64,000 bases of DNA from Abelmoschus esculentus (GCA_035048815.1 JAUCBN010000018.1:15395001-15459000), one strand, 5' to 3'; shown: positions 42,643-55,148, counted from the stretch's first letter. Program-made: numbers and translations. Notes: generated by a model from the sequence alone, not told the origin.

Positions 42643-44799
42643 ATAAACAAGTTAGAAGGTAAATAAATATAGCAAGAAACAATGTCAGACACTGAAAGAA
42701 TAGAGGAAGATAGAAAAAGCACTAACAAAACTTGATTGGAATACATTCAAGTAATCGTGAACAGAAGGGTAACAATTAAACAAAAATATTTGGTTGATGA
42801 TAATACACCATAGATTGTATTGGATAAATCCCTTATAAAGGACGGTGTAAAAACATGAAGTTAACAGGGAAAATAAGAGAAGCATGATATAAAACAAGAG
42901 AGAGAAACCAATAAGCAATTGTTACCAACCTAGTTGGATTGACAGTATAGAGTCACAAGAGATTTAGACAGTGCAACCTGTTTGAGGATATTACACCATG
43001 AAAGGTGTTGGATGGATCCCTAGTTAAGGGTGGTATATTCAAAAAATTAAACAAGGTGTTATAAAACAGATAATAGTCCAGAATGTACAAAAAGGAGAAA
43101 CATGATCTAAAAAGAATTAAGCTGGATTGAGGTATGTAAATAAAAAATAAATAAAAACTTATGATCAAACCGAAACAATCTACCTGTCGATGGAGACAGA
43201 GCCAGCAAAACCACGTCCAGTTTCGGTCATCGCTAGAGAAAAAAACATGAATTGGAAGTATGCATTCTTGGAGTAGGATTTGATTGCTTGAATCTGCCAA
43301 AACCGAACCAATTCAGCCATAGATGGGATTGGATCGAAAAAGATCCAATCAGGACTTGTGAATGTGATTGAGTCCTTTATCTCGGTTCTTGCAAAACAAA
43401 ATAGGCCAGAAAATTTGTTGAGATTATAGAGACGTGGACGTACATGCCAATGCACTATGCAATCAACCTGAAGGCGGTTGTTGCGTAACAAAATGTAAAC
43501 CTGTTGAGAAATACATGTCAGAACAACGTGTTAAAGACAAGTTTCAACGTCGGTAAATTGTTCATGGTTAAGTGTCGCCAAAGCAAAAACACCAAACTCA
43601 TAGGTGTGATGGAGAGAGATCCAGAACAGACGTACGAGCATGGACCGTTGTTAAAGAAAACCAGCAAAACCACTGGTAAAGAAAAACCAAAAGCCATAAA
43701 ATCTAACATGCAAAAAACTGAAACATTTATTTAAAAAGAAGCTAACCTGGAGACATAGATATGTTGGACCGATAGCCAATCCATAACCTTGTTTGTAACC
43801 ATGTCGTATGATCGGAGAATCGATGAGATCGACAAAAATGATCTCCTGGAGATGTAGATATGTAGGACCGATAGACAATCCATAATCTTGTTTAGTATCG
43901 ATGAAAACGATCTCCTGGAGACGTAGATATATTGGACCGATAACCAATCCAAAATCCTATGCATAACCATATCGTATGATCGGAGTATCGATGAGATCGG
44001 TAGAGGCGATCTCCTGTAGACTAAAAAATCGATAAAGTCATTTCAGAATCCAAATATGAATTTCTAATCCAAGGGCCACATAAAATAGCGAATCAAAGTT
44101 ATGGTTCCATATGGAAAATAATGGATGGAGTTCATGGGAACTAAGGAATAATAATAATAAAAAGATTAAGGGGAACAACAAGGTTCTGTTCATGCCAAAG
44201 TGAAAATCTATCCAAGAATCCTTGCTAAAATAAATAACAATTACTCGTAAAATGGAAGAAGTCTGGTTAGGTTGAGACAGTACTGAGGCATACAACATCG
44301 GATTGTAACTTGCTTGATTCACCTCTGCAACTAGGATCTCTAAGAAAGGAAGCAGCCAATAAAGGAAATGGAATTGACGAATACTCAAGGAATCTCCGGA
44401 TCTCTTACCTGAGAGGCAGCCGGATGTTATATTGTTGAAGATTATTACATCATCTATGATGTTATATTGATCCCTTCTCAAGGGTGGTAATTGTGTAGCA
44501 GTGATCTGGTCTAAAGACCAAGTAAAGCTTTGATGAAATATAATTAATAAAACCCAACTTGTCTCACCGGTTGTATCTTTTGAGTCTACCATGGTGATTG
44601 GAAAAGACGAGCGACATTGTTGGCGGGGGCATGGCAAAGATCCATACCAACAGTGATGTTGATGAACATTAGAAAACATAGCGTTCTAAAGGGCAGGATT
44701 CGCAATGAAACAGTAAAGCGAAAGAATGAGAAAAATCACAAGAAAATACATTATAGAGTTTGAGACGGGTTTTGATTCTTCCTCTCCCAGTAGTGGAGA
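42643..44799 (-). other. LINE 5' region with exon-like repeats and splice-like sites
   Basis: No recognised domain. Three related segments on the minus strand encode similar peptides near 44480-44400 (LPPLRRDQYNIIDD), 43033-42965 (IPPLTRDPSNTFHG) and 42838-42770 (TPSFIRDLSNTIYG). A strong donor-like CAGGTAAGAG follows the first (minus strand at 44411-44402) and CAG/GTTGCA the second. The 213-codon frame 44038-44679 and the 115-codon frame 42953-43300 may be exon plus intron readthrough. This could be captured host-gene sequence or an odd LINE 5' region. Confidence 0.4.
43747..44012 (-). repeat. Three-copy minisatellite with conserved reading frame
   Basis: Units start at 43747 (98 bp), 43845 (69 bp, lacking the ATCATACGA part) and 43914 (99 bp). 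Each contains CTGGAGAYGTAGATAT and GGACCGATA. On the minus strand the units encode a 33- or 23-residue repeat with IGPTYLHLQEI and DLIDSPIIR blocks. Indels are multiples of 3, which hints at coding origin. A splice-donor-like CAG/GTTAGC follows the last unit. Confidence 0.75.
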
Positions 44800-44920
44800 T
44801 GGTGAAAAATGGTCGATCAAGGGAGGGGAGGATGGTGGAAAGGGACGGTGGAGGCGACAAAAGACATGAAAGGGAAAAGAGGGAAGAAAGGGAGGGGAGA
44901 GGAGAGAAAAAACAATATCC
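44800..44920 (-). promoter_or_regulatory. Pyrimidine-rich 5' end of the LINE unit
   Basis: On the transcript strand this is a long CT-rich stretch (CTCTCCTCTCCCCTCCC and similar), like the 5' ends of plant L1 elements and of many plant 5' UTRs. An internal promoter may lie here. The sequence cannot show that. Confidence 0.5.
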
Positions 44921-44925
44921 CGTTC

Positions 44926-45370
44926 AATCCGTTTGAATTTTAACCGAGTAAAAAGCTCAAAATTTTAGATTAATCTGTATAATTTTGTTCAAAAGCCATA
45001 ATTAACTATTTGAACTCATAAAATTTGGTTTGATAACATTTGATTGTCGTTTTGTTGCAACTAAAACGTGCTTATCTAATTAACTATCTGTTTAATTTTG
45101 TTCAAAAGCCCATAATTAACTATTTTATTTTAACTCTTAAAATTTTATTTAATAACATTTGGTTGTCGTTTTGTTGGGATTAAAAAGTGCTTCTCTAAAT
45201 GGGATTTATAGAGAATCCGTTCAAATTTTAACAGAGTAAAAAGCTAAAAATTTTAGTTTAATTTGTATATTTTTATCAAAAAGCCCATAATTAACTATTT
45301 GAACTCATAAAATTCGATGAAGTAACATTTAGTTGTTGTTTTGTTGGGATTAAAATGTGCTTGCCTAAAT
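44926..45370. repeat. AT-rich repeat, three diverged copies
   Basis: The core CATAATTAACTATTT...GTGCTTNTCTAAA starts near 44998, 45112 and 45290. The first and third copies also share a leading part with AATCCGTTNRAATTTTAAC and GAGTAAAAAGCT, while the middle copy lacks it. The first copy begins at the right LINE flank. The start of the third copy (GAGAATCCGTTCAAATTTT) resembles the left LINE flank, so the LINE seems to have landed in this sequence. No coding region. Confidence 0.75.
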
Positions 45371-48274
45371 AGGCGTATACCGTGATGGACAACCCCTCCC
45401 TTTGAGTATATGTCGCGGTGAATGACCCCTTTCTTCTAGTGCATGGCATAATGAATGGTCCTTCTTTTTGAGCGTATATCGTGATGGACGACCCCTCTTT
45501 AAGCATATGTTGCGATGAATAACCCATCTTTTCGAGTGCATGTCATAATGAATGGTCTCTCTCTTTGAGCGTATACCGTGATCGATGACCCCTCTCTTTG
45601 AGTGTATGGCATAATGAATGACCCCTCTCTTTGATTGCATCTCATGGTGAACGGTTCCTCTCTTTGAGCGTATACCGTGACGGATGACCCCTCTCTTTGA
45701 GTGTATATCGCGATGAATGACCCCTTTCTTCGTGTGCATGTCATAATGAACGGTCTCTCCCTTTGAGTGTATATCATGATGGACGACCCCTCTCTTTGAG
45801 AATTTATCATAGTGAAAGACCCCTTTCTTCGAGTGCATATCATAAAGAACGGTCCCTCTCTTTAAGCGTATGCTGTGATGGACGACCCATCTCTTTGAGC
45901 GTATGTCATGATGAATGACCCTCTTTTTGAGCCTATGTTATAATGAATGGTCCCTCTCTTTAAGCGTATACTGTGATGGATAACCCCTCTCTTTGACCGT
46001 GTGTTACGATGAATGACCCCTCTCTTCGAGTGCATGTCATAATGAATAGTCCCTTTCTAGAGCGTATACTGCAATAAATGACCCCTCTATTCGAGTGCAT
46101 GTCATTATGAACGGGCCATTATTTATTGTGTATACCATGATGGTTGACCTCTCTCTTTGAGCGTAAGTTGCGGTAAATGACCCATCTCTTCGAGCAAATG
46201 TCAAAATGAACGATCCCTCTCTATGAGCCTATACCGTGATGGACGACTTATTTCTTTGAGCATATGCCGCGATGAATGACACCTCTCTTCAACCATATGT
46301 CATAATAAACGGTCCCTCTCTTTGAGCGTATGGCGTGATGGAAGACCCATCTCTTTGAGCGTATGGCGTGATAGAAGACCCCTCTCTTTGAGCGTATGTC
46401 ACCTCTCTTCGAGCGTATGTCACAATGAATGGTCCCTCTCTTCGAGCATATACCGTGATCAATGATCCCTCGTTTTGAGTGTATATTGCGATGAATGATC
46501 CCTCTCTTTGAGTGTCTGTCATGGTGAACGGTCCCTCTCATTGAGCATATACCGTGATGGACGACCCCTCCCTTTTAGCGTATGTCGCGATGAATAACCC
46601 CTCTCTTCGAGTGCATGTCATAGTGAACGGTCCCTTTCTTAGAGCGTGTACCATGATGGATGACCCTTCTCTTTAAGAATATGTCACGGTGAATGACCCC
46701 TCTCTTTGACTGCACGTCATGGTGAACGTTCCCTTTCTTAGAGTGTATACCGTGGTGGACGAACCCTCTCTTTGAGCATATGTCGTGATGAATGACCCTT
46801 CTCTTCGAGCATAAGTCATAACAAACGCTCCCTCTCTTTGAGCATATACCGTGATGAACGACCCCTCTCTTCCAGCGTATGTCATGATGAATGACCCCTC
46901 ACTTCGAGTGCATATCATAATGAATGACCCCTCTCTTTAAGCACATAAAGTGATTGATGACCCCTCTCTTTGTGCGTATGTTGCGATGAATGACCACTCT
47001 CTTCGAGTGCATATCATGGTGAACGGTCCCCCTCTTTGAGCATATACCGTGACGGACGACCCATCTTTTTAAGCGTATGTCGTGATGAATGACCCCTCTC
47101 TTTCGAGTGCATGTCATAATGATCGGTCCCCATCTTAGTGTGTAGACCGTGATGAACGATCCCTCTCTTTAAGCATATGTCACGGTGAACAACCCATCTC
47201 TTCTAGCGTATGTCATAATGAATGGTCCCTTTCTTTGAGTGTATGCCATGATGGACGACCCCTCTCTTTGAACGTATGCCGCGATGAATGACCCTTCCCC
47301 TCTCTTGAGTGCATATCATGGTGAACGGTCCCACTCTTTTAGCATATAGCGTGATGGACGACCCATCTCTTTGAGCATATGTCACGAGGAGTGACCCCGC
47401 TCTTCAACTGCATGTCATAATGAACAATCCTTCTCTTTGAGCGTATATTGTGATCGATGACACCTCTCTTTGAGTGTATGTCGTGATAAATGACCACTCT
47501 CCTCGAATGCATGTCATAGTCAATGGACCCTTTCTTAGAGCATATACATGATAGAAAACTTGTCTCTTTGAGCGTATGTCGCATTGAATGACTCCTCTCT
47601 TCGAGCATATGTCATAATGAATGGTCACTCTCCTTGAGCGTATGCCGTGATGGACGACCACTCTCTTTGAGAGTATGTCGTGATGAATAACCTCTCTGTT
47701 CGAGTGCTTATCATGGTGAACGATCCCTCTCTTTAGCGTATACCGTGATGGCCGACCCCTCTCTTTGAGCGTACGTCGCGATGAATGACCCATCTCTTTG
47801 AGTATATGTCATAATGAACGGTCCTTGTCTTTGAGCATATACCGTGATCAATTACCCCTCTTTAGCGTATGTTGTGATGAATGACCCCTCTCTTCGAGTG
47901 TATGTTATAATGAACGGTCCCTCTCTTTGAGCGTATACGGTGATGGACGACCCCTCTCTTTCAGCGTTTGTCGCGATGATTGACCCCTCTCTTCCAGTGC
48001 ATGTCATGGTGAACGGTCTCTCTCTTTGAGCGTTTACCGTGATGGATGACCCCTCTCTTTGAGCGTATGTCGCTATGAATGACTCCTCTCTTTGAGTGCA
48101 TGTCATAGTGAATGGTCCCTTACAGCGTATACTATGATGGACCATCCCTCTCTTTGAGCGTATGTCGCGATGAATGACCCCTCTCTTCGAGTGCATGTCA
48201 TAATGAACGGTCCCTCTCTTTGAGCATATACTGTGAGGGACGAACCCTCTCTTTTAGCGTATGTCACGATGAAT
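45371..48274. repeat. 33-bp satellite array, block 10
   Basis: About 88 monomers. Some stretches depart from A-B-C order, for example consecutive similar monomers with GCGTATGGCGTGATGGAAG and GCGTATGGCGTGATAGAAG near 46325-46380, and a truncated monomer at 46400. It ends inside a B monomer (CACGATGAATA), joined to an LTR fragment. Confidence 0.95.
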
Positions 48275-49130
48275 ACGGAATAATAAAGGCTAAGGAATAT
48301 GAGAATAAGTTTAAAGAAGGCCTCAAGACTCAAATTTGCTCGTATCCAATCCAAAAATAGCGAACAAGTTGTCTTTACTCTCCCTTAAATGGTGATAATA
48401 ATGGCTATCATTGCATGTCTTCTCTTTCTTACTTGCTGAAACTGACAACCTTAAAATGATGTAAAGACTCTCTTGAAAGCCTTAAAACCATTGTTGGAAA
48501 TAACAACATTCAAGTGGTGTAATTGCTCCATTGAATTGCATTGTAACCAATCAGCCTTGATGGGTCTTCAAGGGACTTTAATTGATGTAAATGCCTTGTC
48601 ATTCCTAAGAATATGATAAACCATTTGCTCCAAAAGAATACCCTAGCTGAAATATATAAGAAACCATTCGATAACAACTTATTCAATAAAAATAAAAGTG
48701 AATGCATGAAACAGATTTAATGAGCTAGATTAATTAATGAAACTAGTTACATTGAATAATCTAGTTTAATTAATTAACTCACACACTAAATTAACTTATA
48801 AAAACATAAGAAAATTAATATGCTTTAAGTGAACTATCATGCATTAATTAAACTAATGAACTTAATTGAACTAACATGCTTAAATGAACATCAAGCATTA
48901 TTTATTCTTGCACACATGCTGAAATTAAATTTAAAAACTTAAGAAAGAACTCATGCAAACTCATGCACAAGTAGGAGGATGTATTGTTCCAATAAAGCTG
49001 GTGTTGCATTCTCTATTTCTAGCCTTGAATAAATAGATTTCCCATGGCCTCCTTGAATTTCTGCGTTTTAGCACGAGTCATAGGTCCAATAGGAAATTCT
49101 TCTGATTCATTGTTGGTTGTGATCATATCA
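48275..49130 (-). mobile_element. LTR family C fragment with intact 5' terminus
   Basis: The minus-strand LTR start TGATATGATCACAACC is at 49130, and the integrase-tail reading (FPIGPMTRAK type) follows at about 49105-48990. It is homologous to 33921-34870 of the solo LTR and to 8059-8634. The distal half is missing and the left end is joined to satellite without a terminus. Confidence 0.8.
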
Positions 49131-51255
49131 TTGAGCGTATACCGTGATCGATGACCCCTCTCTTTGAGCATACCTTGCGATGAATGACCCCTTTCTTCGA
49201 GTTCATGTCATAATGAACGGTCTCTTTCTTGGAGCGTTTGGCGTGATGAACGCGTGTCTTGGTGAACGGTCCCTCTCTTTGAGCGTATACTGTGATAGAC
49301 AACTCCTGTCTTTGAGCGTATGTCGCAATGAATGACCCCTCTCTTCGAGTGCATATCATAACAAATAATCCCTTTCTTAGAGCCTATATCGTGATGGACG
49401 ACCCCTCTCTTCGAGTTCAGGTCATAATGACCCCTCTATTTAAGCGTATGTCACGGTGTATGACCCCTCTCTTTCGAGCGTATGTTATAATGAATAGTCC
49501 CTCTCTTTGAGCGTATGCCATGATGGATGACCCCTCTCTTTGAGCATATGTCGCGATGAATGACCCCTATCTTCGGTGCGTGTCATAATGAACGAGAGCG
49601 TATACTATGATGGACGACCCCTCTCTTTGAGTGTATGTCGCAATGAATGACCCCTCTTCGAGTGCATGTCTTAATGAGCGGTCCCTCTTTGAGCATCTAC
49701 CGTGATGGACATCGCTGCTCTTTGAGCATATATGGCGATAAAAGACCCCTCTCTTCGAGTGCATGTCATAATGAACGGTGCCTCTCTTTGAGCGTATACC
49801 GTGATCGATGACCACTCTCTTTGAGCATATGTTGCGATGAATGACCCTTCTCTTCGAGTGCATGTCATGGTGAATGGTACCTCTCTTTGATCGTATGTCG
49901 CGATGAATGACCCCTCTCTTCGAGTGCGTGTCTTAATGAACGGTCCCTTAAGGTGTATTCCCAGATGGACGACCCTTCTCTTTGAGCGTATGTCGGGATG
50001 AAATACCCCACTCTTTGAGTGTTTTTAATAACGAACTGTCCCTTTCTTAGAGCGTATACCGTGATGGACGATCCCTCTTTGAGCGTATGTCACGATGAAT
50101 GATCCCTCTCTTTGAGTGCATGTCATTATGAATAGTCCTTTTCTGAGAGCTTATACCGTGATGGACGACCCTTCTCTTTGAGCGTATGTCTCTATGAATG
50201 ACCCCTCTCTTTGAGTGAATGCCATGGTGAATGGTCCTTCTCATTGACTATACGTCGTGATGGACAACACCTCTCCTTCAGCCTATGTCGGGATGAATGA
50301 CCCCTTTGTTCGAGTGCATGACATAATTAATGGTCCCTTTCTTAGAGAGTATTCCGTGATAGAAGACACCTCTCTTTGAGCGTATGTCGCGATGAATAAC
50401 CCCTCTGTTCTAGTGCATGTCATAATAATGGTTCCTTTCTTAGAGCGTATACCGTGATGAATGACCCCTCTCATTGAGCGTATATCACGATGAATAACCC
50501 CTCTCTTCGAGTGCATGTCATTGTATACGGTCTCTCTCTTTCAGCGTATATAGTGGTGGACAACTCTTGTCTTTGAGCATTTGTCGCGAAGAATGACCCC
50601 TATTTTCGAGTGCGTGTCATAATGAACAGTCCATCTCTTTGAGCGTATGTCGCGAGGAATGACCCCTCTTCGAGTGCATGTCTTAATGAATGATCCCTTT
50701 CTTAGAGTGTATACCGTGATAGACGACCCTTCTCTTTGAGCGTATGTCGCGATGAATGAACTCTCTCTTCAAGCGTACGTCATAATGAACGATCCCTCTC
50801 TTTGAGCGTATACCGTGATCGATGACCCCTCTCTTTGAGTGTATGTTGCGATGAAAGATACCTCTCTTCGAGTGCATCTCCTGCTGAATGGTCCCTCTCT
50901 TGGAGCTTGATATAATGAATGGTCCCTTTCTAAGAACGTATACCACGACGAACGACCCCTCTCTTTGAGCGTATGTCGCGGTGAATTATCCCTCTCATTG
51001 AGAGTATGTTTTCATGAACGGTCCCTCTCTTTGAGCATATGTTGTGACGGGCGACCCCTCTCTTTGAGCTTATGTCGCGATGAATGACCCCTATCTTCGT
51101 GTGCATGTCATGATGAACGGTCCCTCTCTTTGAGCGTATACCCTGATAGATGACTCCACTCCTTGAGCATATGTCGCGATGAATGACCCCTCTCTTCGAG
51201 TGCTTGTCATAATGAACGGTCCCTTTCTTAGAGCGTATACTATGATGGACGATCC
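49131..51255. repeat. 33-bp satellite array, block 11
   Basis: About 64 monomers. From about 49530 on, it parallels 26.1-28.0 kb of block 7, sharing rare variants (GAACGAGAGCGTATACTATG, CCCTTAAGG, CATAATAATGG, CATCTCCTGCTGAATGG). A segment of about 250 bp present in block 7 (27250-27505) is absent here. Confidence 0.95.
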
Positions 51256-51452
51256 TTCTCTTATCTTTCCAATGCATGTTGAATCGCATCAATCAGATAT
51301 CGAAAGCTCGATATATGACAAAATTACTAAAGACTGTGCAGGCTAAAATTTTAAACCGAAAAGTTCCAACAACTCTTTGAAGGAGACACCATTCAACCGA
51401 ACGGTTAAGGAGGGAGACGCCACCTTTTCAAAGGGAAATGTCCCTTGGCCAT
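51256..51452 (+). mobile_element. Small LTR fragment, plus orientation
   Basis: It starts in TCTCTTATCTTTCCAATGCA, sharing TCTCTT with the satellite end, and runs through the AACCGAACGGTTAAGGAGG segment of the family A/B LTRs to GGCCAT. It is followed at once by a minus-oriented LTR, giving a head-to-head pair like that at 30455-30525. Confidence 0.7.
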
Positions 51453-53136
51453 TGATATGCTCCAAGTCTCCAAAGATGCTTGTAAAGAGAAGCTTTGATT
51501 GCCCGGACCTTAGAATGCAAGAAAGCCTTGTATTGTTTCATGAACAAAAGAATGTTAAAGAATGCTGGCAATAAGCTAAGGATGATTTAAGAAGAGGTCA
51601 TGGTGTGGGGTATTGTTTAGATGAAAAGGAAGTTGTCTTGGTGAAGGGAATGCGTGGGGGATGTTGATGGTTGATTAAGGAAGAAAATGGAGGTGTTTAA
51701 GTGAAGTAAATGATATGGAAGGATATGTTAAGGGCTGGTGAAGAATGGTGGACGAAAATAGAATGTGGGTGGTGATTATTTGACGATGGAATGATAGTAT
51801 TCAAAGGGGCAAAGGTTGAACTTACGTTATAGGAACATAAACCCAATCTAGTTGCAACTCTGAGGGTGGTAGATACACTTAGACCTCTTAGAAATGTAAT
51901 TCCAGAAATCTAAAGTATAAAGGATGGAGGGTGACGCCACAAATCAAAGAGATGATTTGATAAGTCGATAAAGTTCTTAAAAGAATAAGAATGAGAGATT
52001 AACTCACAAAATAAATAATCTGATTCAAAGTTGTGTGTTCAAATGCTAAAATGGCTACATATTTATAGGAAATGAAAGGGTGTGGCCAAGGGACATTCCC
52101 CTTTGAAAAGGTGGATGAATAATGGCCTTGGTGTTTGTTCAATTGGTGGTGTCTCCCTCCTTAACGGTTCGGGTTGAATGGTGTCTGCTTCGAAGAATTG
52201 TTGTAATTTTCGATTCAAAATTCCACCCTGCACAGTCTTCAGTAAATTGGACATATCTCAAGTTCCCGATATCAGATTGATGCAATTTGACATGCATCGG
52301 AAAGATAAGAGATATAGGAACAACTTTAATGAAGACACCGAAACCCAATTTTACTTGTATCTTACTCGAAATTGGTAAACAAGTGGACCATCATGAATCT
52401 GCCCAATGAAGAGTGTTATCTCTTTGTTTTGGTGTCCAAACATGTTTCCCTCCATGGTTGGTCAGTTGTGTCTCTTGGGGAGGAATATGTCCTTCCATGG
52501 TTGAGCTGAAAGTTGTAGGGTGAGCTAAGATGAGCTGGATGAACTAAGGTTGAGCTGAGCTAGCTAGATGATTTAGCTAGCTGAAAGTTCGCCATCTAGC
52601 TGAACGGCTAACCCCTTAGCTGAGTGAATTGATCCTTAGGGACATAATACTCTCCTTAATCCATAAGATTGTATAGGAGTTGATCCGAATCCCAAATTAA
52701 GGGAAATTCTCCATTTGTCGTTTTGAGCTCATTTTGAATTCGTGACCTAGAACGAAGCTATCTTCCACTTCATTGTGTTGCCTAGGAGTGTTTTGTACAT
52801 TTAGGTGTTGATCAGAAGCTGGTAAGTGCCTCAAACAATGATTCTTTGTTTTGAGCTCAAATGGTGCATTTGAGCTAAAAAATAGATGGCCAATAGTCCC
52901 TTAAGCTGTGTTTAACATAACCTGCAAAGAAACAACTTAAACTAATAAGTATGATGTTACTAAACATGTGTTGAATATTAATTATGCATAATATAAGCTA
53001 AATAAAGATGTGGTTCAATACTGATTACTAAGTTATCAATAGTAATATAAGGAAATAAACATTATAGGTATATAATATGAGATAGCAAGTGAGTATAGCA
53101 CATGAATTGAGTAAATAAAGAGGATTAAGTTGAACC
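51453..53136 (-). mobile_element. LTR family A, minus orientation, nearly complete
   Basis: The minus-strand terminus TGATATGCTCC starts at 51453. It is homologous to 9126-10835 but ends at AAGTTGAACCA instead of continuing through the last 70 bases to the LTR start. The same cut-off occurs at 33913 in the paralogous left copy, so the truncation predates the duplication. AGCT-rich at 52500-52620. Confidence 0.8.
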
Positions 53137-53854
53137 ACTATCTTCGAGTGCATGTCATAGTCAACTGTCCCTCTCTTTGAGCGTATACTGTGATGGACGA
53201 CCCTAATCCTTGAGCGTATGTTGCGATGAATGACCCCTCTCTTTGAGTTCATGTCAAAATGAATAATCCCTTTCTTTGAGCGTATACCATGATGTACGAC
53301 CCCTCTCTTTGAGCGTATGTCACGATGAATGACACCTCTCTTCGAGTGCATGTCATAATAAACATTTCCTCTATTTGAGCGTATACCGTGACCGATGACC
53401 CCTCTCTTTGAGCATATGTTCGATGAAGGACCCCTCCCTAAGAATGCCTGTCATGGTGAACGGCCCCTCTCTTTGAGCGTATACCGTCACTCTTTGAGCG
53501 TATGTTACGATGAAAGACCCCTCTCTTCGAGTTCATGTCATAATGAATGGTCCCTCTCATTGAGTGTATGTCGCGGTGAATGACCCCTCTCGTTAAGTGT
53601 ATGTCATAATGAACGGTTCCTCTCTTTGAGAGTATGCCGTGATGGACGACCCTTCTCTTTGAGCGCATGTCGCGATGAATGAACCCTCTCTTTGATTGCA
53701 TGTCATGGTGAATGGTCTCTCTCTTTGAGCGTATACCGTGATGGACAACTTCTCTCTTTGTGCGTATGTCGCGATGAATGACCCCTCTCTTCGAGTGCAT
53801 GTTATAATAAACCATCACTTTCTTAGACCGTATACCGTGATGGATGACCATTCT
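53137..53854. repeat. 33-bp satellite array, block 12
   Basis: Co-linear with block 8. Its left edge, ...GAACCACTATCTTCGAGTG, is the uninterrupted version of the junction that in the other copy holds a 1.85-kb solo LTR. Confidence 0.94.
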
Positions 53855-55148
53855 TGATGTGTGCCAATCTTGTTGATGATGCTGAGTGGCACACTTTGAT
53901 TGTTGGACCTAGGAAGGAAGCAAGTCTCTCGCAAGAATTGACTGCAAAATGAAGAATTAAGGATAAAGGATGAAAGGAATAAGTAGAATTAATAAAAGGA
54001 ATAGTTTAGGGACTGATTTGGAAGCAGAAGGATGTGTGGTGTTGATGATGGTGAATGGATGTTTAGGACGTTTTGTGGTGATGACAAAGGATTAGAATGA
54101 TGTATAGAATGAGAGGATATGTAATGAATGGTGGTGTGATAAACAGACTTTGACCCTTTTAGTATATTAAACTAAAAGAACTAGAAGTATCAAGATGATA
54201 GAAAAGGGGTTGACGCCAAAAGTAAAAAAGTACATGAGTCGGTAAAGTTCTAAGAAGAACTAAACGAAAGAAAATTCTCACAAAGGATAAAATATATTGT
54301 GAATTGTGTTTTACAAATGAAAATTTAAGTCCAATTTATAGGAAATAAAAGGGTGTGGCCAAAGGACATTTCCCTTTGAAAAGGTGATCGAATAATGGCC
54401 TTGGTGATTGTCCAACTGGTGGTTTCTCCCTCCTTAACCGTTCGGTTGAATAGTGTCTCCTTCCAAAAGTTGTTGGAACTTTTCGGTTTAAAATTCTAAC
54501 CTGCACAGTTTTCAGTAATTTGGCCATATCTCGAGTTCCTGATATTGGATTGATTCGATTCTACATGAGTGGAAAGATAAGAGATAGAGGCACAACTTTT
54601 ATGAAGACAAAAAAACCCAATTTTGCTTGAATCATGCTAGAAAATAGAAAACAAGTGGACCATCATGAATCTATTCATTAAAAAGTGTTATCTCTTTGTT
54701 TGGTTGCCCACATGCTTTCCCTCCGATATCATGGCATCCAATGTGGATGATGGACGGACATGATGCTTGGTGACGGGTTGGTGACCTTCGGGTGTAGTTG
54801 AGATGAGCTAATCAAGCTGGGAGTGAGCTGAATTAAACTGAGCTATCAAGCTGAAAGATATAGCTAAAGTTTGAAGCTGAAATAAGCTAATCTGAGATGC
54901 CTTTAGCAAAGTGAGTTGGTCTGTTAGCTTCCCTATACTCTCTTCAAGTGCTAGGAGTGTTTTGGAGTTGATCCGAATCTCTTAAGGCCTCGTTTTGAAT
55001 TATGCTTCGTTTGAGCTCATATGGGATTTGTGAGCTGACATGAAGCTAGTCTTGAGTCCTTTAAGTACTGTAGGAGTGTTCCATGCATTTCCAAGCTATT
55101 CTGAAGTTGGCTCGTTGTGTTTCTAACATTATCTTCCGTTTAGCTTCT
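53855..55148 (-). mobile_element. LTR family B fragment, minus orientation
   Basis: It starts TGATGTGTGCC and parallels 36588-37490, without the 53-bp triplication. AGCT-rich at 54780-55140. It is interrupted at CCGTTTAGCTTCT by the CRM-like element. In the left paralog the sequence continues without a break (TAGCTTCTTCTGAGCTG). Confidence 0.8.

Larger units (their letters stand above)
38228..44925 (-). mobile_element. L1-type LINE (non-LTR retrotransposon), defective
   Basis: Minus strand. The 3' end is at 38228, with a short A-tract (T run 38224-38231). Domains from 3' to 5': RNase H (38319-38800), zf-RVT (39048-39362), RT (39764-41100), L1 endonuclease (about 41694-42300), then a 2.6-kb 5' part of uncertain nature, and a pyrimidine-rich start (44800-44920). 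Flanking sequences AATCCATTCGAATTTT (38212-38227) and AATCCGTTTGAATTTT (44926-44941) look like a 16-bp TSD with two differences. The length of about 6.7 kb is normal for a plant L1. Many stops and shifts make it inactive. A second copy of its 3' end starts at 63524. Confidence 0.82.

Noticed and set aside
44038..44679. 213-codon frame as a straightforward LINE ORF1
   Set aside because: It lacks a zinc knuckle, RNA-binding or DUF4283-like region and contains internal splice-like sites. I kept it only as part of an uncertain 5' region.
45371..45843. Telomere-like or rDNA spacer repeat
   Set aside because: The monomer does not contain TTTAGGG runs, and no rRNA gene sequence is near it.
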